Notes: a model not told the origin generated them from the letters alone. A DNA stretch of 64,000 nucleotides from Dugong dugon (GCA_030035585.1 CM057462.1:118477234-118541233); one strand, 5' to 3'. Positions 1-12,817 are shown, numbered from the stretch's first letter. Numbers and translations are program-made.

Positions 1-615
1 ATTGCAGCAAAAGGGAGTTTACCCTATCACCTGAAATTCTATTTCAAGGTGTTTACCTTGAAGAAACTCTTGTATATGTTCCCAGGAGACATACACAAAA
101 AGATACATAGCAGCACTGAAGATAATAGACAAAAACTGAAAAATACCCAAATATACATCAGCAGAAAAATGAATAAACAGATTACGGGGTATTCTTACCA
201 CTGAATGTTACTTAGCAGTGAAAATGAATGAACTACAGCTACAAACATCAATATAAATCAAAAGCAGAAAGTCACACAAGTTCATATTGTATAACTCCAA
301 CAATATAAAGCTAAAAGACAAGCAAAACTAAACAACGTATAACTTAGGAATACACATATAGAGATGAAGATCAAAGGAAGGCAAAGCAATGTTTATCACA
401 GATTTCAGGGCAGTGGTTACCTCAGGTTGGGAAGGGGGAGCATTTGGGACTGCAGGACCACCCAGGGGCTTCTAAGATCCTAATAATGATCTATTTCTTA
501 AGTCAGGTGGTGGGTACCCAGGTGTTCATTTTATTATTGGTCTTTAAACTGTACATAAACATTTTATAGCTCTTTTTAATGTACTCCATATTTCACAATA
601 AAAATAAATATAAGT
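1..615 (+). mobile_element. Old LINE-1 3' region
   Basis: The stretch around 170-260 resembles the far end of L1 ORF2 and its 3' UTR (actgaatgttacttagcagtg). It runs into a 3' UTR with ggggcttctaagatc and ends in an A-rich tail near 600-615. It is 5'-truncated by the window edge and has no usable frame. Subfamily not determined. Confidence 0.7.
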
Positions 616-649
616 AGAGTAAGTTGATGTTGTATTTTTAAGGGAAGTG

Positions 650-1275
650 GATTGAAACAATTTTTGCCAGTAGCTGCTTGCCTAACTGACATATTTCTCA
701 GCAGGAATTGGAATTGGAAAGCAGCTTTCCTTCTGTCCATTTCTTAATAAATTATTAACTAGGCCCTGAGTTACAGAAGGAAGAGGACACAGCATAATTT
801 AAGTGCTACATATTTCTGTTTCTTACCCAATGCTCTCTAATTAATTGAGAAGTAGGAAATAGAAGGCAAGACCAGAGATTAGGTGCTTCCTTCTTGGGCT
901 CAAAATACAGGTGATTGATAAATGAGGTGCCAAGCAGATAAAGATCTTAATATCCCAATGCCATCACAGTTTTGAATAAAATAATTATTACGATATTAAC
1001 TTATGTATTGAATATAGCAAATCCAAAAGTCTATAGATAGCACGAAAGGCAAGCCTCAATGCTGGGCAACTAATCAGAAGCTGGGGCAGAAAGATGAGGC
1101 TTGAGATGCTGTGGAAAGACCTTTAACGGAAGGAAGAGATTCCTAATATAAACTGTGCTGTAACATTGAGATTTTAGGGGTTCTGTTCAGATAAGCTGTT
1201 AAGATAACTGTATGGCTGTGAACATAGCTTGTTTTAAACCATACTTTAAGTGCTACTAGTACCTGCTTATAACAA
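650..1275. other. No feature recognised
   Basis: AT-rich intronic sequence. I see no coding segment, named repeat or RNA gene in it. Confidence 0.5.
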
Positions 1276-1745
1276 GATGTCACTTTGAGGACTAAGGTAC
1301 ACCTGACCCAAGCCATGGTATTCTCAGTTGCCTCACATACATGCGAAAGCTGGACAATGAATAAGAAGGACCAAAGAAGAATTGATACGTTTGAATTATG
1401 GTGTTGGTGAAGAATACTGAATACGCTATCGTCTGCCAGAAGAATGAAAAAATCTTCCTTGGAAGAAGTACAGCCAGAATGCTACTTAGAAGTGAGGATG
1501 GCAAGACTTCATCTCAAGTACTTTGGACATGTTATCAGGAGGGACCAGTACCTGGAGACAGACATCATGCTTGGTAAAGCAGAGGGTCAGAGAAAAACAG
1601 GAAGACCCTCAACAAGATGGAATGACACAGTGGCTGCAACAATGGGCTCAAATACAGCAAGGACTGTACTAGACCGGCAGTGTTTCATTCTGTTGTACAT
1701 AGGGCTGCTATGAGTCAGAACCGAGTCAACAGCACTTAACAACAC
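1276..1745 (+). mobile_element. RTE/BovB-like LINE, 3' end
   Basis: Frame fragments on the plus strand resemble the C-terminal end of RTE-clade reverse transcriptase proteins: CESWTMNKKDQRRIDTFELW near 1338, LHLKYFGHVIRRDQ near 1510, then DIMLGKAEGQRKTGRPSTRW. The 3' end reads atgagtcagaaccgagtcaacagcacttaacaacaca, the tail also shared by AfroSINEs. Stops and shifts break the frame. It is 5'-truncated, as most copies are. Confidence 0.85.
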
Positions 1746-1778
1746 AATGAACTATTTATTATATGGTTATTTACTAGT

Positions 1779-1795
1779 AAAAAAAAAAAAAAAAA
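1779..1795. repeat. Poly-A tract
   Basis: Uninterrupted A run shortly after the RTE 3' end. It may be the tail of that insertion or separate. Confidence 0.8.
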
Positions 1796-2395
1796 GAGTT
1801 TTATTATAGAGAAGTGTGATTTACACATCTAGCTTTAAACAAAGTTATTTTCCAAGAGAAACAGGCCATTGTTCTGTGCTACCAAAGTGAATCAAAGTGT
1901 CTGGTGGCAGGCACAAAAAATATTCTAAGGGGAACTTACTGGACAGATTCAAAGAAAGCCTGGGTCTGGTTGAGCATGCCAGAGCTGAGAATTCAGCATA
2001 GGCCTCCTTGATTCCTTCTTCTGTGTTTTTAAGGCTGTGTTTCTCAAATGGGCATGCCTACCAAACCCCAGAGGCAGGGTCACTGCCTACGATAGTGGTA
2101 GCACAGTCGGTTCAATGCACAACTCCAGAGGATACCATTCACACAGCCTGTGATAAGAACGGTGCCCCCAGAAGTTGGGCAGCACAGTGACCCCATCCAT
2201 AGGTACCTGGTACTGAGCAAAGGTCTACTCAAATGTCACTAGAAAAACTCTACTCACCCTCCTGGAACATTAATTATATCCAAATCTAAGTAATACAAAA
2301 TATTACTTTTATATTAAAACCAAGATGGCTATATTTCAGCTATATACATGACATTCAACATAAAATTCACATTAGCGAAATAAAATATCAGACTT

Positions 2396-2485
2396 CAGGG
2401 GACCTCATACTATCAAGAAAGGAGTACCAGGAGCAGAGCACATCCTTTGGACCCAAGGTTCCTGCGCAGAGAAGCTCCTAGTCCA
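2396..2485 (+). mobile_element. Fragment of an ERV LTR
   Basis: Resembles 59523-59615 inside the solo LTR at 59295-59774: both carry ggacctcata..atcaagaaa, then agcagagc and agaagctcctag in the same order. Only this internal piece of the LTR is recognisable here. Confidence 0.7.
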
Positions 2486-2659
2486 GGGGAAGACTGGGAC
2501 AACTAGAACTGCGAGCCATTACAAGACCTGAAGTATCTGTTTAAGAGACTGAATCTGGAAGGGTGGTGAAAAACTGAGTATTGGAATACATTTTAAGACA
2601 ATGAAGTACTATAACGGTAAAAATTCTAGCACGCCTCCAAGGAACTTATTAATTACAAA

Positions 2660-3125
2660 TGGAAACATAAAAATTTATAGTGGAGAAACCTGATAGACAT
2701 CTTTTTAACCAAGTAATCAAAGTTTAACAGCGCCAGTAATGAAACAAACAGACATCATATGCCTCCTGACATGACGCACTGAGGATGCAACATCATTTTT
2801 GTGGCATTCCTGCTAAAAATGCATAACCTAAATCTAATCACAAGGAAAAACAATCCAGACAAATCCAAATTGAGGAACATTCTACAAAGTAACAGGCCCA
2901 TACTCATCAATAATATCAAGATCATGAAAGACTGAAGAATTATTCCAGATTAAAGGAGACTAAAGAGACATGACTAAATCCAATGTGTAATTCCGATGGG
3001 ATATTGGACCAGAAAAATTTTTTCTTCTGTTGTTATAAAAGAAGTTAATGAAACAACTGGCAAAATTTGAATATGGTCTATAGATTAAATAATAAATATT
3101 GTTTCAATGCAAATTGAAATAGGCC
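2660..3125 (+). mobile_element. Old LINE-1 3' UTR
   Basis: Contains features I know from mammalian L1M-type 3' UTRs: gcctcctgacatgacgcactgaggatg (in part), cattcctgctaaaaatgcat, and attaaaggagactaaagagacatg. It is diverged and non-coding. Confidence 0.7.
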
Positions 3126-4339
<1,214 letters not shown>

Positions 4340-4578
4340 TTAATATCCTACCATTTCCAAACAAGAAAACCAACCATCTAGAACTTCTGAACACTGAACC
4401 ATGCTTCTTCTTGTGCACATGCACACGCCCACCTACCCACCCACCTTCTTGTGGATATATGTAGTCTAGTGTAGGGTATATCATGATCATTTGTAAGACA
4501 GGAAATCATCTGTTAGAAATTGTCTATTTTTGTCCCCATCTAGTCTAAGGTCAAGTCAATATTATAGTCCTTTATTCT

Positions 4579-4676
4579 GTTGGAAGGCTGACTAACTAGG
4601 ACATTGTTGGAGGCTGACTAGCTATGGCTTTGTTGGAGGCTGACTAGCTATGGCTTTGTTGGAGGCTGACTAGTTA
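4579..4676. repeat. 26-bp tandem repeat, about 3.8 copies
   Basis: The unit begins gttggaggctgactagctat and continues ggcttt. The two middle copies are nearly identical, while the first and last differ at several bases. It lies about 260 bp upstream of the DDAH1 exon in gene direction. Confidence 0.9.
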
Positions 4677-4764
4677 GAATACATGAGTCAAGAAAGGTGG
4701 GAGGCATGGTACCCTGTCCCCCTACCCTTGCCAGAAAATGCATGATTTAATTTTAAACCTTAAG

Positions 4765-4790
4765 CCAGTTAGTCAGTCAGTCAGTCAGAG
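4765..4790. repeat. Short tetranucleotide repeat (AGTC)n
   Basis: Five or so units of agtc between 4765 and 4790. Confidence 0.8.
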
Positions 4791-4861
4791 TTACACAGAC
4801 ACAGGGCAATACCATATTTTTAAACAAATAACACGTGCCTTCTGTGTTTACTGGCTGCAAA

Positions 4862-4888
4862 CCACACACACACACACACACACACACC
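4862..4888. repeat. (CA)n microsatellite
   Basis: Perfect CA dinucleotide run of about 13 units. The small open frames here come from the repeat and are not genes. Confidence 0.95.
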
Positions 4889-4889
4889 C

Positions 4890-5586
4890 TGCCACGCCCT
4901 GCCCCCCAATCCTCTTCCACATGTTGCCATAAAAAAAAAATTAGCATAGCACACTTAAGAAAATACCTCACAGTGGGGGCATGGCCAGCAAACAAATGCA
5001 GAAAAGTGCATGTTATTTGCATAAAAATATGGTCTATGGAAGAAATATCAATGACAATAACCACTAATGTGAAATCTCACCCATAGGACAGTCATTGTTT
5101 TATACTTAAATATTTTCTAAAATGTCAGGACAGCCAAAGCTTCTCTGTAAATCTAAACTGTTATTTAAATTTATATTCAAACAGTTAATATAATTTCCTG
5201 GCTCCCTAGAAACGATTAACAAATACAATAACTGCAATTGCAATGAAATTAAAAAAAAATACATGAAGATGAATTTCAGGGACTTTTTATGATTCCAGGG
5301 AATGGTCTAAACCACAGAGACATTCTGGGCTGAAGCAGGGAACATTTCTAGTGAGGTTTAGTCTAATAGAAAAAAAAAAAAAATTAAGGCATAACAAATG
5401 ACTGATAGAATTTAATTCAAGTCCTCCCAGCAACTCAACAAAACAATTTTTAAACTTTATAACCTTTAACATGGTGAAGACACAAATTGAGAAGACATGA
5501 ATAGAGAGCACACGATCACAGATCACTGGGAAAAGCAGGTAGTTCTGCCAAAATACAGCATGCTGAGTACACACAGTGAATTGTCA
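4890..5586. other. No feature recognised
   Basis: AT-rich sequence with a short A run near 5371-5383. Nothing coding or repetitive was recognised. Confidence 0.45.
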
Positions 5587-6058
5587 GTGAGGAGTTTGTT
5601 GTTGTTTTTATTGTTGTTAGGTGCTGTCATGTCAGTTCTGACTCACAGAGACCCTATGTACAACAGAACAAAATGTTGCCCGGTCATGCATCATCCTCAT
5701 AATCCTTACTATGTTTGACCCCATTGTTGCAGCCACTGTGTCATTCCATCTTGTTGAGGGTCCTTCTTTTTCTCGCTGACCATCTACTTTACCAAGCATG
5801 ATGTCCTTTCTCCAGGGACTGATAACATGTCCAAAGTACATGAGATGAAGTCTCACCATCCTTGCTTCTAAGGAGCATTCTGGCTGTACTTCTTTCAAGA
5901 TTTTTTCATTCTTCTGGCAGTCCATGGTATATTCAACATTCTTTGCCAACACTATAATTCAAATGCATCAATTCTTCTTCGGTTTTCCTTATTCATTGTC
6001 CAGCTTTTGCATGCATATGAGATGATTGAAAATACCTCTGAAACTTGCCCTTGAACAT
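5587..6058 (-). mobile_element. RTE/BovB-like LINE, 3' end (sense half of an inverted copy)
   Basis: On the minus strand the frame shows YFGHVI, KDIMLGKVDGQR and STRWNDTVAATMGSN, as in the copies at 1276 and 14128. It ends at the plus-strand start tgttgttaggtgctgtcatg. At about 6058 it joins a plus-strand RTE segment from a more upstream part of the same protein. Confidence 0.85.
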
Positions 6059-6790
6059 AGAGTAGCTAAAGTGAAAGGAAGAAATGATGAAGTAAAAAGA
6101 GCTGAATCGAAGATTACAAAGGGCAGCTCGAGAAGACAAAGTATTATAATGAAATGTGCAAAGACCCGGAGGTAGAAAACCAAAAGGAAAGAACATGCTT
6201 GGCATTTCTCAAGTTGAAAAAACTGAAGAAAAAAATTCAAGCCTCAAGTTGCAATACTGAAGAATTCTATGGGCAAAAAATTGAACTACGTAGGAAACGT
6301 CAATAGAAGATGGAAGGAGTACACAAAGTCACTGTACCGAAAAGAACCGGTCGACGTTCAACCATTTCAGAAGGTACCATACGATCAAAAACTTATGGTA
6401 CTGAAGGAAGAAGTCCAAGCTACACTGAAGGCATTGAAGAAAAACAAGCCTCCAGGGATTGACAGAATACCAATTGAGATGTTTCAACAAACGGATACAA
6501 CGCTGGAAGTGTTCACTCACCTCTGCCAAGAAATTTGGAAGACAGCTATCTGGCCAACTGACTGGAAGAGATCCATATACGTCCCTATTTAAAATTATTG
6601 GAAATTATCGAACAATATCATTAATATCACATGCAAGTAAAATTATGCTGAAGATAATTAAAAAACAGTTGTAGCAGTACATCAATAGGGAACTGCCAGA
6701 GATTCAAGCTGGATTCAGAAGAGGACGTGGAATGAGGGGTATCATTGCCGGTGTCAGATGCCTGAGGAGTTTAGGAGTCATAAATATAGC
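6059..6790 (+). mobile_element. RTE/BovB-like LINE, reverse transcriptase segment (inverted half)
   Basis: The plus-strand frame between 6269 and 6592 includes WKEYTKSLYRK, LKALKKNKPPGIDRIPIEMF and LCQEIWKTAIWPTDWKRS. This matches the palm-side portion of RTE/BovB reverse transcriptase. A continuation, NYRTISLISHASKIMLKI, follows near 6600-6660 after a frame change, and EIQAGFRRGRG-like sequence near 6695-6730 after a stop. It lacks the YADD catalytic region and is dead. Confidence 0.88.
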
Positions 6791-6799
6791 AGAGTAACT

Positions 6800-8353
6800 T
6801 CTACAGTAATAAAAATATGGAAATACTTTAACAACAAGCCTCACATTCATGCAGTCAAAAAAGCATTAAAAAGGATACAAAGTAAAATAAATAAATCATC
6901 TCATCCTTGTCCTGGAACTCATGTAAAAATTCCACGAACCAGAGTGACTCAGAACAATAAAAAATTATTTCCATGGACAAAATGGTCTTAATGTTGTAAT
7001 AAATACATCTAGTGACCTCTTTTAACAGCCAAATAGGTTTTCCAATGTGACAGGAAGTGGAATCGTTGCTATAGCATAAAAAAGAAGCAAAGCAACATCC
7101 TCCATGACTTGTTGGGCTACAGTGAACCCAGGAAAACATACAACTGCTTCCTTCTGGCCTCTCTGCCTCTGTGTTCATGGAAAATACACTAGGTCTGGAG
7201 AGAGATCATGAGAACTGAGCTACTGCCGCCTTTTGTTACCATTATGAATGCTACTACTTCTATTATAACTTAACATTTCAAAGATTACTAGGCATTCAGC
7301 AATAACATGGAATTTGGTCTGAAAAGTTTATATGTAACTTCTCTACCCGAGGAAATTTATTCAACTTTTAAGAGTTAAAGGAGAACAGAAGTAGGGAGGG
7401 TATTATCTGCCAGCTTCAGAGACACTGTATCTCTTTAAAAGTTCTGTCTTTCAAAATTAAAATTTTAGAGGATAAAATGTTTGTGGTTTCTTAAAAGTTA
7501 AAACAGCTGTACTGTACTGACATTAAAAAACCAGCTTTTGTGCAAGGGTAGTACTTTTTTTTTTTTTTTTTAACATTCAGTAACATCTATGTAAACAAAA
7601 TCACCAGGATAATTCCATGCCACAAACATTAATGATACTACATTACTTTCAGAGTTAAGTGCATGGGCAAGTTTAAAACATTTTTAAACATCAAGTAAAC
7701 AGTGTTTGAGAACTGCAGGGCCATATGGCATCAAACTGACAATGCTAACCCCAGGGAGATTTCTGGAGAAGAAACAGGAGAGGCTGAACCTGACAGGCTG
7801 TCCACTGAGAACCGCATATGCTTGGCACAGCGGCTCCAGTGAATCAGACAAACTCAGCTGTAAACAGGCCCAGCGTTGCCCTGACACATGGGCCCACAGC
7901 AAGCCAGGCATTTAGGCAGTTAGAACACTAAATATAACTACAGAAGTAGAGATTTTTGCAGGAAGAGATCCAAACCATGAGCCTTCAAGAAACTGCCCAC
8001 TCTGTGGTCACACAGCCATGGTTAATGTTGACTTAATTAACTTTCAAAAGGAAAAAAAAAAGGCCAAACAACACATCCACCTTTCATTGAGACACTAACC
8101 CTGCCGAGTGGAATTTAGCATTGCTCAGGGTGGAGAGAAACCTTCAGGACAAACAGTATTAATTCCAAAGGCTGAGTTGAAAGGGTCATTTTAGCCCATC
8201 AAATTAGAAATAAAAAGGGTAAGTGAGAGAAACAAATCTTAATTAATTTAAACCTTAACTACATAATTTTCCATATTCTAAGGATTTACCAGATCTTTCT
8301 TCCTTCCCTTTTCACTCTATATGCTTTTGGTTTCATTTTTTTCTTTTGCTACA
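6800..8353. other. No gene recognised; poly-T at 7555-7571
   Basis: Mostly unique AT-rich sequence. A T run at about 7555-7571 and an A run near 8051-8060 are the only simple features. Short open frames near 7684-7915 on both strands resemble nothing I know. Confidence 0.45.
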
Positions 8354-8540
8354 GAGTTCCTGGGTGGTGTAAATGGTAAAGCTTGGCTACAAACCAAAGG
8401 TTGGAGGTGAGATGCCTTGGAAGAAAGTCCTGGTGGATCTACTTGCAAAAAATTGGCCACTGAAAACCCCACAGAGTACACTTCTACTCTGATGCATATG
8501 AGGTCACCATGAGTTGGAATCAACTTGATGGCTACTAGGT
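8354..8540 (+). mobile_element. AfroSINE, CCTGGGTGG-headed type
   Basis: The head reads ttcctgggtggtgtaaatgg, followed by a diverged B-box region. The body has gtcctggtggatctacttgc and tggccactgaaaacccc, and the 3' end is catgagttggaatcaacttg. This is the subtype also seen at 31994 and 49842 and, inverted, at 20685 and 29466. Confidence 0.88.
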
Positions 8541-8744
8541 AAATTCTAGATTCCTTCTCTAGCCACCTCTGCTACTTCCAGTCATCCAACCTACACGTCT
8601 TTCTCTCCAGGAGAACTAGTTCTTGTCTTAAGGTAATCATCTTTTTCTTTTTTCCCTCTCTCTCTCTCTTTTCTGGAGTACTAATATTAAAAAAAATCTA
8701 TTTATTGGTGTTGGTGACACATTCACAGTCACTACCCTGGGAAT

Positions 8745-8970
8745 GTCTGTATAGTATAGTGTTATGATTAAGGGGATGGGGGTCAAATCCTAGCTCTGCT
8801 ACTTGTTAGCTGAGTGGCTGTAGGTTGTTCAGTTTTCTGAGCCTCAGTTTCTCATCTTCAAAATGGATTTTTTTAAATAACTGCACCAACTTCCTAGGCT
8901 CCTCCTAATCATTACATATTAAAAGCACTGGGCAGAATCTGGCACATAGTAACTTTTCAATAAATTTTAG
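8745..8970 (+). mobile_element. MIR SINE
   Basis: Core features of MIR in order: caaatcctagctctgctact, ttttctgagcctcagtttct, then the L2-like tail tctggcacatagtaac and a short aataaat. Confidence 0.85.
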
Positions 8971-9489
8971 ATATGACTTATATTATTCTGATGAACTCCA
9001 TCTTGTGTGCACCAGTGACAAATACCTGTGTTATGAAATTGACCCACAAGAGAAATGCTGCTACTTTTTCTTACGTTCGGGCAAGCTTCTCATGTTTTAC
9101 CATCCCATGACAGATCCCATCTGCTTTCCAGTCAATTAAAATCACAGTCTTTTCTGCAAAGCCAGTGTAATTAAAGCATGTACACTGAAGATACATTTAT
9201 ATTTAAATCATGTAAAACTGATTCTCTTCCATCTCCTGGAGACACTACAGAAAGAGGTTAGTGGGCCTTCCTGGTAAGATGCCCACAGACTCAAATCTAG
9301 AATGATTATAGTTATGAGGATGTTAACTCTCTAAAGGACCCAAGCAGTCTAAAGAACTCCCTCTCCTTCTCAGTGCTTGGTCTCCTTTCCTTACTTTCCT
9401 GCTCTGCTCTCTTCTTACCTTCTTTTATGGCTTTCACTTCTGTTACCTCATTTGTCTTATATCATCATTCTGTCTTCTCATTTCACCCC

Positions 9490-9735
9490 TTTTGGCTCCT
9501 CATGGTGAGTGGAAAGAACTGGGGATTTGAATACTATCTCTGCCACTTATTAGCTATGTGATTTACAACCAATTATCTTCTCTTAGCCTAAATTTCCTAA
9601 TCTGCAAATGGTATGATGCTTTCCCTTTAAACAGGGATTATGTGAGTAACAAATGGGCTAATACACGTAAGGCATCTAGTGCAGTGCCTGGCATATTGTG
9701 CTCAAAACCAGTAGTTGCTAGTATTATTATTTTGC
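9490..9735 (+). mobile_element. MIR SINE
   Basis: Contains tttgaatactatctctgcca, ctaatctgcaaatgg and cagtgcctggcatattgtgc in the MIR order. Confidence 0.8.
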
Positions 9736-9739
9736 CCTA

Positions 9740-10925
9740 AATTAACTCAGTCCTTGGTCTGGATTTTGGCTACTTTTCAGAAAGAAGTAAAAGATAAATA
9801 CACCATTTTCAGCATTAAAAAAGACATCTTTTGAGCCCAACTCTCCTTTTCTTCCAACAAAATCTCCCCTAAAACCAAAATACCACCCCCTCAAAAAAAA
9901 ACCAAAACCCAAAACAAAAAACTTCCCATTTTCACTGGGAAGCTATACTCATAATAGCTTGCAATAGCACTACAATTAATTTAATACTCTTTATTTACAT
10001 GGCAATATTTTCCAGTTGATCCTGTCCAAAGTTGACTTTTGCAATGTGTTTTCAACAATGCCCACTTAGAATGTTTCACATGTTCACACTGGATGTACTG
10101 AATGTGTCCATGAGGCCTGATAAACCGTTCTGTGCTGCGGCTCCATGAAGAATTTGCACCAACCTCCGTTTGCCAAGCTATTTTCCTTTAGCAGCTTTCG
10201 CGCAATGGGCTGCCGGATGCAATGACTAAACATGAGGCTCCCAGAGTTGGTCTATCTGCTGCTCACATGTCTCAGTCACCCACTGTTCTGCCAGGCCCTG
10301 GCAGCTGTACCATCACTGCTACATTTTCAACGCCCACTGAAATTCTCCCAGTCCCTGTACAACTCATCGTATCACAAGAGCTTTGTACTGTCATCCTATC
10401 TGTACTCTTATCTAGCTCCAAGAGTTGAATAGCAGAAACTTAGTTTGTCGGTGGTGAGATGATTTCATTTTCTCTACTTGTTGCTGACTTTGCTGTGCCT
10501 TGTAATGCTAAGTATGACATGGAGATAATGCTGAGGAGGCCACTCAAGAAGCTGATGCCATGTCTTTAGCAGGCTAAGGCACAGCTAGCTTGGAAGCTGC
10601 TGATGCATTGCAGTCACATGTGTCTCTGGGCACGTTAAACAGGCCACATTGCCCTTCCTTATGCCATTTTAATTTCTGAGATTCAGCGTAACTTTGGTCA
10701 TTGAGACCACTTTAACTAGTACATTTGACTGATTTTATGACAATGCTTACTGTCTGTATTGTGCCATCACTTCTATTTTCTCATTTGATCAACATTTCAG
10801 TTCAACATTTAGTGGGTATTAACATTTTTTTACCAGACTACAGAGATCAAAAAGCCACAGCCCCTGCCCCTGGGTAGTTAACAACCTAGTTGGGCAGATG
10901 TACTCTGTGAATATATAGTGGAAAT
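9740..10925. other. No gene recognised; possible conserved non-coding block
   Basis: An A/C-rich simple stretch lies at about 9880-9925. The part at 10000-10700 is free of obvious repeats and less AT-rich than its surroundings. Open frames at 10222-10432 have no recognisable homology. Confidence 0.4.
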
Positions 10926-10929
10926 AAAA

Positions 10930-11325
10930 TGGAATATTTCTTCTGGTGCTCAAAATAACTGTGAAAGGTAGGAAGGATAGGTATTAGTATATCCATTTTA
11001 CATATGAGTAAACTGAGGTTAAGGAGCTCTGGTGGCACAGTAGTTAAAGCACTGGTTGCTAACCGAAAGACGAGCAGTTTGAACCCACCAGTGGCTCCTC
11101 GGGAGAAAGATGCAGCAGTCTGCTTCCATAAAGATTATAGCCTTGGAAACCCTGTTGGGTAGTTCTACTCTGTCCTACAGGGTCGCTATGAGTCAGAATC
11201 AACTCGATGGCAATGGGTTTGATTTTTAAACTGAGGCTAAGTGAAGTTCATTGACTTGCTGAGTGAAGCCCAGTCTAGAATCCAGGCCTCCTGACTCCAT
11301 CCTCATGTTCACCTCACTGTGTGAT
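10930..11325 (-). mobile_element. MIR SINE split by an AfroSINE
   Basis: Antisense MIR: ccattttacatatgagtaaactgagg is seen in part at 10994-11018, and gaagttcattgacttgctgag and ccaggcctcctgactcc follow beyond the AfroSINE. The MIR resumes directly after the target duplication at 11228. Confidence 0.75.
11024..11227 (+). mobile_element. AfroSINE, near full length
   Basis: The head gagctctggtggcacagtag is followed by the B-box-like agtttgaacccacc, the body tagttctactctgtcctaca and the tail gggtcgctatgagtcagaat. It is flanked by a 14-bp duplication with one mismatch (aaactgaggttaag at 11010-11023, aaactgaggctaag at 11228-11241). Confidence 0.95.
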
Positions 11326-11809
11326 TATGATTCTCCTGAGGTCTCTTCATAGAGCACAGTCCATATCAGAATTGGGGCTCATGCCTTCTGCTTTCCAACT
11401 CTACATTTAAGTCCACTGTGTTTTACAAGATCCTGTAACAAGGAGACTTTGGATTCTATGTTCTCTTCATATCAGAGATAAATGACATTTCTGCATATAG
11501 AGCCATAGGATACCAAGGTGCAGTGTGATTAAGAACTCTAAGTAATATGAACAGAATCTATAAACCACATCAAGAGTGCTCACGAAGGACAGCCTGCATA
11601 TTAATTACTACCCTTCAAATCTGGGATGCTGTAGGTCTGTGCAGTGGTTTAGTCCTTAAATTTTCATGTGAGCTGATCAAATTACTAAAACTAACCAAAG
11701 TTTTAATACACTAAAGGATTCAGTCCTAAAAATTCCTAAATAAAAACATATTGGAATCCTTTTCTATACTCTGATTTTAGGACAAAGTTCTTAGGAAGCA
11801 TCTAGGTAG

Positions 11810-12045
11810 CAATAACAATAGCAAACATTTATGTACTCTACTGTGTGCTAGACACTATACTAAGAACTCATATTTAACTTCTCTAGTTCTCACAATCCTA
11901 TGAAGCAAGTATAAGCATTATTTCTGTTTTAGTGATGAGGAAACTGAAGCATGGAGAGGCTAGGCAACTTGACAAAAGTCTCATAGCAAGTAAGCAGCAG
12001 AGCTGAGATTTGAACTTAGAAAGTCTTGCTCTAAAGTTTGTCTTC
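11810..12045 (-). mobile_element. MIR SINE, antisense
   Basis: Reads in plus as acatttatgtactctactgtgtgctagac (partly), catatttaacttctctagttctcac, gatgaggaaactgaagcatg and cagagctgagatttgaactt, in the order of an antisense MIR. Confidence 0.85.
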
Positions 12046-12078
12046 TTCTTTCTTATACAACATTGACAGTAGATAATT

Positions 12079-12306
12079 TAAAAAAAAGAAAACAAAAAAC
12101 TCAACCCATTGCCATTGAGTCGATTCCAATTCCGACTCACAGCAACCCTGTAGGACAGAGTAGAACTGCCCCTTAGGGTTTCCAAGGCTGTAATCCTTAG
12201 GGAAGCAGATTGCCGTATCTTATTCCTGCGGAGTGGCTGTTGGATTTGAACCGCTGACCCTTCAGTTAGCAGCTGAGCGCTTAACCACTGTGCTACCAGG
12301 GCTCCT
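12079..12306 (-). mobile_element. AfroSINE, antisense, with target duplication
   Basis: Begins with an A-rich tail, then cattgccattgagtcgattc, and ends gctaccagggctcct. It is flanked by a perfect 12-bp duplication, cagtagataatt, at 12067-12078 and 12307-12318. Confidence 0.95.
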
Positions 12307-12326
12307 CAGTAGATAATTAGGTATCT

Positions 12327-12385
12327 AGTATAGGGTCAGTGTGAGTTGGAATCGACTCAACAGCAACGGGTTTGTTTTTTTTTTG
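12327..12385 (+). mobile_element. AfroSINE 3' fragment
   Basis: Only the tail is present: ggtcagtgtgagttggaatc followed by gactcaacagcaacgggttt and a T run. It lies in opposite orientation to the AfroSINE just before it. Confidence 0.88.
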
Positions 12386-12815
12386 GTTATTCAGTGAAAT
12401 GAAAACAAATGTTAGAATGGCTCTGAGGAACTATAATATCCTCAAGAAACAGATTGTCTTCACTATCATTTATTTAGTTGAACAAAAATGTGGGCTGTTA
12501 GATATTTTAGAGGACTGGAGTGATAGAAGCTGCAAGTTGCAGCAGTCTGCACTTGGGTTTGGTTTCTAAAGATACTAAATTCTGCTTTCCCAAGCATATA
12601 CAAACTAAGGCTAATAAATTTTTTGGGAGCCACTACTTCATCCTTCCAATTTATAGATCAGATTATGAGAAAGAGTTATATGTGGAAACAGTTTTTAAGT
12701 GGTCAACAATGTATTTTGAATATAGTGAGATTATGAAAGCACATAGACATGTATACACACTCCAAATCAATCCAATAAATTTAGAAAGATGACAAAGGGT
12801 TCTACCACACTGGGA
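12386..12815. other. No feature recognised
   Basis: Open frames of 65 and 90 codons at 12372-12569 and 12520-12792 are uninterrupted by chance; nothing in them resembles a known protein. Confidence 0.45.
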
Positions 12816-12817
12816 AG

